This document shows, in pieces, positions 1 to 4,662 of a stretch of DNA of 11,757 nucleotides. Each line of letters starts with the position of its first letter. The stretch's first letter is position 1. The translations under genes and the position numbers were made by a program. This stretch comes from Nitrospiraceae bacterium UBA6898 (lineage in GTDB: Bacteria; Nitrospirota; Thermodesulfovibrionia; Thermodesulfovibrionales; UBA6898), in the NCBI GenBank assembly GCA_002448975.1, contig DKBO01000191.1:1-11757 (forward strand), given 5' to 3'. The notes below the pieces were generated by a model, which was given only the letters and a program-made list of their open reading frames with translations, made no database searches and was not told the origin of the DNA.

Positions 1-30
1 ACAAAGACTTTTGACTTTGTGGCCTTTTTT
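1..30 (+). terminator. Rho-independent terminator of an upstream gene, cut by the window edge
   Basis: ACAAAG at 1-6 pairs with CTTTGT at 15-20. It is followed by GGCC and a run of six T (25-30). The downstream arm continues CTTTGTGGCC, so the missing bases just left of the window are predicted to include GGCC, which would complete a stem of about 10 bp. It most likely ends a gene located to the left. Being part of the 5' leader of the cold-shock gene is an alternative. Confidence 0.5.
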
Positions 31-66
31 AGTCGCTGCGACCTTCTAAGATTTTAATTTGAGAGA

Positions 67-74
67 AAAGGAGG
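67..74 (+). promoter_or_regulatory. Ribosome binding site of the cold-shock gene
   Basis: AAAGGAGG lies 8 nt before the ATG at 83. It decides the start: an in-frame TTG at 59 would place the Shine-Dalgarno inside the coding region, and the family begins at the MANGTVKWF segment. Confidence 0.85.
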
Positions 75-82
75 TAACAGAA

Positions 83-283
83 ATGGCTAATGGAACAGTA
101 AAGTGGTTTAACGAGTCCAAGGGTTTTGGATTTATTGCCAGCGACGAAGGCAGCGATGTTTTCGTGCACTATTCATCCATCCAGGGCGGCGGGTTTAAAT
201 CCCTTGCCGAGGGTGATGCAGTCAGTTTTGATACAGAGAAGGGTCCGAAAGGCCCCAAGGCAACCAATGTAACAAAGCTGTAA
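83..283 (+). CDS. cspA: Cold-shock protein (CspA family)
   Basis: This 66-aa protein is a single cold-shock domain, a five-stranded OB-fold that binds single-stranded RNA and DNA. Family members act as RNA chaperones that melt secondary structure in mRNA, and some act as antiterminators. The opening MANGTVKWFN, the RNP1 motif KGFGFI (residues 13-18) and the RNP2 motif VFVHY (26-30) are intact, and the length is normal for the family. The start is the ATG with AAAGGAGG 8 nt upstream. The gene is followed within 15 nt by a strong intrinsic terminator, so it can be expressed as a short monocistronic mRNA. Which csp paralogue it is, and whether it is cold-induced, cannot be told from the sequence; no clear promoter was found in the 50 nt before it. 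Confidence 0.97.
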   Translation: MANGTVKWFNESKGFGFIASDEGSDVFVHYSSIQGGGFKSLAEGDAVSFDTEKGPKGPKATNVTKL

Positions 284-295
284 TTTGCTGATTTT

Positions 296-326
296 CCCCC
301 TTGCTACAGCAGCAAGGGGGATTTTT
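296..326 (+). terminator. Intrinsic terminator after the cold-shock gene
   Basis: CCCCCTTGCT (296-305) and AGCAAGGGGG (311-320) form a perfect 10-bp stem with a 5-nt loop, followed by ATTTTT. It separates the cold-shock gene from the next gene. Transcription of the next gene would need read-through or antitermination, since no promoter is visible in the 24 nt between them. Confidence 0.9.
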
Positions 327-344
327 ATTCCCCGGAGGACAAAC

Positions 345-737
345 GTGAATAGACATGATTATGCTGCAAAATTGGAACTGAAAAAAAGGAATAATATTGC
401 CGCCGGACTGGTCTCCGAGCGATTCCCTGCAGTGTCGGGAATAGTGATCCATATGACCTATTACCGGAAAGCAATGATCCCTCTGCTTATGGTGCGTACG
501 CTCAATGTCTTTCCCACATCCTATGCTTACTTCAAGATGGATTGTATGATCAAGGGTTGTAAGGGCGGCGGTTTTGACCTGACCACTGTGCTGGCTGACA
601 TGATCAAAATGCACAAGAAAGAGACAAGGGGGATCATTTTCTGCCGGGGGAATACCGAAGCTCTTGAGGCGGATCATGCGCGCATTGAGTATGAGGCTGT
701 TATACAGTATAAAAAGCCCCCCAAAGGCAATTCGTAA
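345..737 (+). CDS. Conserved-looking hypothetical protein (130 aa) next to csp
   Basis: The GTG start at 345 has GGAGG at 334-338, 6 nt upstream, and gives a 130-aa protein. The longer open frame begins at a TTG next to the upstream terminator and is not credible. The protein opens VNRHDYAAKLELKKR and has a central part containing SGIVIHMTYY and RTLNVFPTSYAYF. It then carries a cysteine pair in DCMIKGCKGGGFDL, a third cysteine in IIFCRG, and a C-terminal HARIEYEAVIQY strand. There is no signal peptide or membrane segment. From memory, similar proteins occur beside csp genes in Geobacter-like bacteria, but I cannot confirm this here and no function is known to me. The three cysteines could bind metal (inference). 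Codon use and the good Shine-Dalgarno argue for a real gene. Confidence 0.8.
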   Translation: MNRHDYAAKLELKKRNNIAAGLVSERFPAVSGIVIHMTYYRKAMIPLLMVRTLNVFPTSYAYFKMDCMIKGCKGGGFDLTTVLADMIKMHKKETRGIIFCRGNTEALEADHARIEYEAVIQYKKPPKGNS

Positions 738-991
738 TTTCACCAGTTTTCGGTCCTTCCGGTTCCGGTCAGAGACAGCAGCTATGCCCTATTCGCCGAT
801 GCAAGCCTGGACCCTCTGAGGTATTAGGCGTGGGCTCCTATCTTGTCATCCCGGCTGCATTGCTGATAAATTTCACCTGCATCCTGAAACGATCCTGACT
901 TTTCGAACATCCGGTACTGCGACGATGTGAAGGCTCTGCCTCAACAGCCCTTGAAGTGCAGACCCTACTCTGGGCTGTTGGATAGGATAGA

Positions 992-1174
992 ATGGTGCCA
1001 GCAGTTCCTGGTCAGGGATGCTGCACATATATTTCTATTCCCCGGCGCGTTAACATTCCTAATGAAAAAAAGGTTCTCTGCGAGGCAAAAAAGGGCAATC
1101 TCATTGTTGTTTCTCATGGATTCATTGTCTCCAAGGGAGACACTTTTGTCGAGAAGTGTATCAGAGGGTGGTAG
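992..1174 (+). pseudogene. Short ORF, possibly a decayed histidine-kinase C-terminus
   Basis: The 60-aa frame begins with ATG after a weak AGGA (984-987). Its residues 5-17 read VPGQGCCTYISIP, which resembles the G2-box end of HATPase_c domains, where PGQG followed by aromatic and aliphatic residues and a final IPR is common. A TAG lies three codons before the ATG, and no N, G1 or F box is seen upstream. If the resemblance is real, this is a relic. The following part is rich in hydrophobic and charged residues and was not recognised. Chance resemblance is quite possible. Confidence 0.2.
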
Positions 1175-1186
1175 TTCGTCGACGAA
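1175..1186. repeat. 12-bp perfect palindrome
   Basis: TTCGTCGACGAA is a perfect inverted repeat without spacer, in the gene-poor stretch. It could be an operator for a dimeric regulator, but there is no second copy nearby and no promoter overlapping it, so chance is not excluded. Confidence 0.25.
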
Positions 1187-1203
1187 TGCAACAAGGACTT
1201 CAC

Positions 1204-1296
1204 ATGAACGATATGGTGAGAAAACCACTATCTTCCTTGACAGATTCCAAAATGATGGGGGGGGCAGCCTCTCGGTATTTTCCTTATTTTTATTGA
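1204..1296 (+). CDS. Possible 30-aa small ORF containing a G8 tract
   Basis: ATG at 1204 is preceded by AAGGA (1193-1197) at 6 nt, a usable ribosome binding site. The frame encodes a 30-aa peptide starting MNDMVRKPLSS and ending in an aromatic tail, FPYFY. Codons 18-20 lie on a run of eight G (1257-1264). Slippage of that run into the third frame would extend the product by a hydrophobic stretch, to a stop near 1334. Not recognised; the evidence is only the ribosome binding site and the homopolymer. Confidence 0.2.
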   Translation: MNDMVRKPLSSLTDSKMMGGAASRYFPYFY

Positions 1297-1411
1297 GGTT
1301 GCGCTGTTTAGTATTGACTTATGCTGCAGATTGACTTCCATCTTGGTATATAAATTGCATCATTATTGCGGGAAAGAAATCTATGCCCTGAAATTTAAAG
1401 GATAACCAGGG

Positions 1412-1440
1412 TTGACTTTGCAGCGATTGTCTGTTAAGTA
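1412..1440 (+). promoter_or_regulatory. Probable sigma70 promoter of the riboswitch leader
   Basis: TTGACT (1412-1417) matches the -35 consensus at five of six positions. A weak -10 lies 16-18 nt downstream in TTAAGTAT (1434-1441). The predicted transcription start, about 1446-1448, coincides with the 5' edge of the riboswitch P1 stem, which is the main support. The -10 is poor (three of six), so activity could need an activator. Confidence 0.45.
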
Positions 1441-1444
1441 TGGA

Positions 1445-1534
1445 GCAGACGCTCGATAAAGCCAAACGCACCGTGAGGCGCGGGCGGAAAGCAACGGGTC
1501 TTATTCAGCAATGAGAGATAGCCGAGCTGCCGAA
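1445..1534 (+). promoter_or_regulatory. GEMM-I (c-di-GMP-I) riboswitch aptamer
   Basis: GEMM-I aptamers bind cyclic di-GMP, and a Geobacter variant binds cGAMP. P1 pairs GCTCG (1451-1455) with CGAGC (1523-1527), extended by GCA and TGC. P2 pairs 1467-1472 with 1477-1482 around a GTGA tetraloop of the GNRA type, with one A/C mismatch. The conserved block GGAAAGC lies at 1486-1492. P3 pairs TCTTATT (1499-1505) with AATGAGA (1510-1516) around CAGC, followed by the typical GATAGCCGAGCTGCCG. Using Vibrio Vc2 numbering (my hand alignment), G1461 sits at position 20 and A1488 at A47. Positions 21 and 46 read C and G where Vc2 has G and C, a compensatory-looking swap. G at position 20 favours c-di-GMP over cGAMP, with the caveat that the alignment is by eye. 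An intrinsic terminator follows at once. Confidence 0.9.
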
Positions 1535-1570
1535 CAACTGAAAAAGTCTTCGGCATGCTCGGTTTTTTTT
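1522..1570 (+). terminator. Riboswitch-controlled intrinsic terminator (expression platform)
   Basis: CCGAGCTGCCGAA (1522-1534) pairs with TTCGGCATGCTCGG (1549-1562) with a single bulge, a stem of about 13 bp. It is followed by eight T (1563-1570). The 5' arm contains the 3' strand of P1, so P1 and the terminator cannot coexist. Ligand-bound aptamer should hold P1 and allow read-through, an ON switch. The terminator lies 447 nt before the first large gene. Confidence 0.92.
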
Positions 1571-1598
1571 AGGGGGAGTCTGTTATCCGGTAGATGCA

Positions 1599-1745
1599 GT
1601 GCCGGTTACAGACGATTATCGAGTTGAAGATGGGGTGAGACTGAAGAAGAAGCCTGGTAGAAAGGTCGGTTTCAAGATTTATGATGCAATGCACGCAAGA
1701 CAGCTGTATTTTTATTGCGGAAGTTCATTTTCCGGAATCAAATGA
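1599..1745 (+). CDS. Possible small basic ORF directly after the riboswitch
   Basis: A GTG-initiated frame of 48 codons starts 29 nt after the terminator T-run. It has a charged segment VRLKKKPGRKVGFKIYDAMH and a C-terminus with aromatic residues, YFYCGSSFSGIK. The frame is open back to about 1542 without an ATG. There is no convincing Shine-Dalgarno, so initiation is doubtful. GEMM riboswitches commonly control the first gene after the terminator, which is why this frame deserves listing. It may instead be the remnant of a longer gene. Not recognised. Confidence 0.25.
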   Translation: MPVTDDYRVEDGVRLKKKPGRKVGFKIYDAMHARQLYFYCGSSFSGIK

Positions 1746-1850
1746 TTGGACGACCGATGTGGCTGTGAATGTTGATCTCATCAGGTGTGTTGTCCTCTGC
1801 AGGATACCAAAGGGCAATTTTCGGATAATATCGACTGAGGCTATGAATGG

Positions 1851-1889
1851 GGTCGGGGGTTTTTTAAAAAATGCCCCAAAAGGAAGACC
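1851..1889 (+). promoter_or_regulatory. Weak hairpin over the ribosome binding site of the 32-aa ORF
   Basis: GGTC (1851-1854) can pair with GACC (1886-1889), GGGG (1856-1859) with CCCC (1874-1877), and T and A tracts face each other in the middle. The Shine-Dalgarno AAGGAAG lies in the 3' internal loop. It might modulate translation of the small ORF, but the helix is interrupted and could be fortuitous. Confidence 0.25.
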
Positions 1890-1891
1890 TC

Positions 1892-1990
1892 ATGAAACGT
1901 GAGCACGATGACGCTACGGGCTGCCCCGCATTTGCCAAAGACGCTTATGGAGGTTCATGCTTCGATAGGGTCCGGTGCAGTACGGCATAA
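1892..1990 (+). CDS. Small 32-aa ORF with three cysteines
   Basis: ATG at 1892 follows AAGGAAG (1880-1886) at 5 nt, a good ribosome binding site. The peptide begins MKREHDDATG and has Cys at positions 11, 23 and 29 around a FAKDAYGGS segment, ending CSTA. It ends 27 nt before the start of the large glycosyltransferase fusion, so it could be a leader peptide, a translational-coupling element or a small secreted or metal-binding peptide. There is no signal peptide or membrane segment. It was not recognised as a known family. The ribosome binding site and position are the only evidence; at this length chance cannot be excluded. Confidence 0.4.
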   Translation: MKREHDDATGCPAFAKDAYGGSCFDRVRCSTA

Positions 1991-2017
1991 CAAGAGAATG
2001 GAAATGAGGGGTTACCT

Positions 2018-4597
2018 ATGAGGGAAAACAGAGCAATGTTCCATATTGCAGCAGAGCTTGCCAAGGCGGATGAGCATATTCTGTCCTCCCCGAAAGAAGA
2101 TCTTGAGCAACTGCCATCATCATTGCCGAAGAGAGCTCATGCTCCTGACCAGCGAACAAAAGCCCTTGGCAAATTTATTTATGCGGGAAATGAGAAGCTC
2201 TGGGTACGCGGTGTTACCTATGGTACGTTCCGTCCTGGAGCGGACGGATGCGATTACCCAAACCCGGCAGTTGTGCGAAAAGATTTCTCTCTCATAGCCT
2301 CATCCGGAATGAACACGGTGCGTACCTATACCGTACCGCCAATGTGGCTTCTTGAGGCTGCGAAGGAACACGGGTTATACGTCATGGTGGGTATTCCCTG
2401 GGAGCAGCATATCGCATTCCTCGATGACAGCGAACGGGTGGAGACAATAAAGCGCCGTGTACACGATGCCGTAGTCGGTTGCGCCGCACATCCTGCAGTG
2501 CTCTGCTTTGCAGTCGGTAATGAAATACCCCCTTCCATTGTGCGCTGGCACGGACGGCAGCGTATCGAGAATTTTATCAGAGAATTATATGATATCGTAA
2601 AGAATGCTGACCCTGGGAGTCTGGTCACCTATGTGAACTTTCCCACTACAGAGTATCTTCAGCTGCCGTTCCTCGACATCGTCTGTTTTAATGTATACCT
2701 GGAAGCGAAAGGGCATCTCGAGTCCTATATAGCTCGCATCCAGAACATCGCCGGCGAGCGGCCCCTGATCATGGCCGAGATCGGTCTGGACAGCCTGCGT
2801 AACGGAGATGATGTACAGGCGAAAAGTCTTGACTGGCAGGTCCGCTCCGCCTTTGCTTCGGGATGCGCCGGTGCCATTGTCTTTGCCTGGACCGACGAGT
2901 GGCATAGGGGAGGGTGTGACATCGATGACTGGAATTTTGGTCTCACCACACGGGAGAGAGATCCCAAGCCGTCCCTTTTTTCGGTCAGCAGGGCTTTTCA
3001 TGAGGTGCCCTTCCCGCCGGAAACAGCCTGGCCGAGAATTTCCGTTGTTGTCTGCAGTTATAATGGTTCGCGAACTATTCGGGACACGCTTCAGGGTCTC
3101 AGCAGACTGGATTATCCCGATTATGAAGTTATCGTTGTCAACGACGGCTCCCGTGACAGCACGCCGGCCATAGCCCGAGAGTTTGATGTTCGCCTTATCT
3201 CGACCGAGAACCGCGGACTAAGCAACGCCCGCAACACCGGTTGGCAGGAGGCAACCGGTGAAATCGTGGCGTATATCGACGATGACGCATATCCTGACAA
3301 AGATTGGCTCACCTACATCGCCCATACGTTCCTGTCGACTTCATTCATGGGCGTAGGGGGACCTAATATTGCGCCGCCCGACAACGGGATCTTTACCAAC
3401 AGCGTGGTGCATGCACCGGGAGGGCCGGTCCATGTGCTCCTCTCAGATCGAGTAGCAGAGCATATTGCCGGCTGCAATATGGCGTTTCGCAGAGAAGCTC
3501 TCTCAGCAATCGGCGGATTTGATCCACGTTTCCGCACCGCAGGTGATGACGTGGACATCTGCTGGAAGATCCAGGAGAGGGGCTGGAAGATCGGCTTTAA
3601 TGCCGCCGCAGTTGTATGGCATTACCGGCGCGGTTCCCTGAAGACCTACTGGAAGCAGCAGCGCGGCTACGGACAGGCCGAAGCGCTTTTGGAGCAGAAA
3701 TGGCCGCAAAAATACAATGCGGCGGGACATATAACATGGACAGGACGGCTCTACGGAAAAGGACTATCACAGCCCATCAAGACCGGGAAATGGCGCATCT
3801 ATCATGGCGTATGGGGCACCGCCCTTTTTCAGCGTCTGTATCAGGCGCAGCCGCCCCTTTTCTTTTCGATCATGATGATGCCGGAGTGGTATCTTGTCAT
3901 CGCTCTTCTCGCTGTTCTTGCGGCCGTGGGCACGGTATGGCCCCCTCTCCTATACATGCTGCCGCTGTTGGCAGCCGCTGTCGGCGCTCCGATCGTTCAG
4001 GCAGTAATCAATGCAGCGAACATACCGTTGTATTCCTGCTCTTTTTGTTCGTGGGACCGCCTCCGGATACATGCGGTGACCGCCTGCCTTCACCTGATGC
4101 AGCCTGTCGCGCGTCTTATGGGACGGCTGAGCCGCGGTCTCACCCCATTGCGGCGGCGTGCCTCATCAGATATTTCTCTGCCGTGCATGCGCACCGTCAG
4201 AATATGGAAAGAGCAATGGCGCGATCCTGCAGAAAGAGTGACATCGGTAGAAAATGCTTTGCGTTTGCAGGGGGCGGTGATCAGGCGCGGTGGTGATTTC
4301 GACTGCCACGATCTGGAAGTGCGGGGTGGATTGTTCGGAGCGGTGCGTTTGCGCATGGCAATAGAGGAGCACGGAGGAGGCAGGCAGATGGTTCTTATTC
4401 GCGCCTGGCCCAAAGTTCCTGCTCCGGTCCTCTTTGTGACGATCTTGCTCGCTGTTATTTCCGGTCTAGCTTTCATTGATCATGCATTGATCGCCTCCGC
4501 TCTGTTGGGAGCTTTTGCCGTGATGTTCGGCGCACGGGCGTTCGGGGACTGTTCCGCAGCCACTTCGACGTTCCTTCATGCCGTCAGAACGGAATAA
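2018..4597 (+). CDS. Glycosidase-like TIM-barrel / family-2 glycosyltransferase fusion, membrane-associated
   Basis: This 859-aa protein joins two enzyme domains. Residues about 50-330 resemble the clan GH-A (beta/alpha)8 barrel of GH2/GH5-type glycosidases: KFIYAGNEKLWVRGVTYGTF, then VGNE with E169 as likely acid/base, MAEIG with E254 as likely nucleophile, and an FAWTDEW segment. Residues about 340-570 are a GT2 GT-A domain: VVVCSYNG, VNDGS (D376), a DDD metal-binding triad (421-423), GDDVD (D510-D511, likely catalytic base) and KQQRGYG (546-552), similar to the acceptor-side QxxRW region. Hydrophobic segments at about 624-642, 644-665, 802-818 and 821-840 anchor it. There is no signal peptide, so both catalytic domains are predicted cytoplasmic. 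GAGGGG-like Shine-Dalgarno GAGGGG (2006-2011) supports the ATG at 2018. The barrel may remodel or transfer the growing glycan rather than degrade it (inference). Donor and product are unknown. Confidence 0.9.
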   Translation: MRENRAMFHIAAELAKADEHILSSPKEDLEQLPSSLPKRAHAPDQRTKALGKFIYAGNEKLWVRGVTYGTFRPGADGCDYPNPAVVRKDFSLIASSGMNTVRTYTVPPMWLLEAAKEHGLYVMVGIPWEQHIAFLDDSERVETIKRRVHDAVVGCAAHPAVLCFAVGNEIPPSIVRWHGRQRIENFIRELYDIVKNADPGSLVTYVNFPTTEYLQLPFLDIVCFNVYLEAKGHLESYIARIQNIAGERPLIMAEIGLDSLRNGDDVQAKSLDWQVRSAFASGCAGAIVFAWTDEWHRGGCDIDDWNFGLTTRERDPKPSLFSVSRAFHEVPFPPETAWPRISVVVCSYNGSRTIRDTLQGLSRLDYPDYEVIVVNDGSRDSTPAIAREFDVRLISTENRGLSNARNTGWQEATGEIVAYIDDDAYPDKDWLTYIAHTFLSTSFMGVGGPNIAPPDNGIFTNSVVHAPGGPVHVLLSDRVAEHIAGCNMAFRREALSAIGGFDPRFRTAGDDVDICWKIQERGWKIGFNAAAVVWHYRRGSLKTYWKQQRGYGQAEALLEQKWPQKYNAAGHITWTGRLYGKGLSQPIKTGKWRIYHGVWGTALFQRLYQAQPPLFFSIMMMPEWYLVIALLAVLAAVGTVWPPLLYMLPLLAAAVGAPIVQAVINAANIPLYSCSFCSWDRLRIHAVTACLHLMQPVARLMGRLSRGLTPLRRRASSDISLPCMRTVRIWKEQWRDPAERVTSVENALRLQGAVIRRGGDFDCHDLEVRGGLFGAVRLRMAIEEHGGGRQMVLIRAWPKVPAPVLFVTILLAVISGLAFIDHALIASALLGAFAVMFGARAFGDCSAATSTFLHAVRTE

Positions 4598-4662
4598 GAT
4601 TGAGATGTTACGTTTCAGACGGATCCCCGAGGTATCAGGGCTTCATCCGCGGGTGGGGAAGC

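Larger units (their letters stand above)
738..1410. other. Intergenic stretch without a convincing gene
   Basis: About 670 bases. Several short ORFs overlap on both strands, but none has both a good ribosome binding site and a recognisable protein. Items seen are two weak small ORFs (described separately), a hairpin with ACACTT and AAGTGT arms around 1140-1160, a 12-bp palindrome at 1175-1186 and a tract of eight G at 1257-1264. It could be degenerate coding DNA, a long leader or spacer. Confidence 0.6.
1571..2017. other. Long leader between riboswitch terminator and first large gene
   Basis: This stretch would be transcribed only after read-through of the riboswitch terminator. It holds small ORFs at 1599-1745 and 1892-1990 and a weak hairpin at 1851-1889. 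No second promoter was recognised, so the large downstream genes are plausibly under riboswitch control. Confidence 0.6.

Noticed and set aside
285..344. Longer N-terminus for the 130-aa protein from TTG at 285
   Set aside because: The added codons lie across the terminator hairpin of the cold-shock gene; GTG at 345 has GGAGG at the right distance.
222..743. 173-codon open frame on the minus strand
   Set aside because: It is antisense to the 130-aa gene and the terminator, has no recognisable protein content, and the plus-strand frame has a good start and Shine-Dalgarno.
965..1228. 87-codon minus-strand frame
   Set aside because: No supporting start signal or family resemblance; it overlaps weak plus-strand frames in a gene-poor stretch.
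927..1334. 135-codon frame on the plus strand
   Set aside because: No ribosome binding site, composition unlike a protein, and it overlaps other frames; not recognised.
1681..1902. 73-codon frame in the riboswitch leader
   Set aside because: No Shine-Dalgarno, no recognisable content, and it conflicts with the frame at 1599-1745. Its end overlaps the start of the 32-aa ORF, which is noted but not enough.
3616..4296. 226-codon frame inside the synthase gene
   Set aside because: Out-of-frame shadow of a clear GT2 protein; arginine/serine-rich composition typical of a shifted frame.
4600..4662. TTG start adding 21 residues to the ABC exporter
   Set aside because: The extension has no resemblance to exporter N-termini; ATG at 4663 gives the usual beginning. 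The Shine-Dalgarno evidence is not decisive either way.
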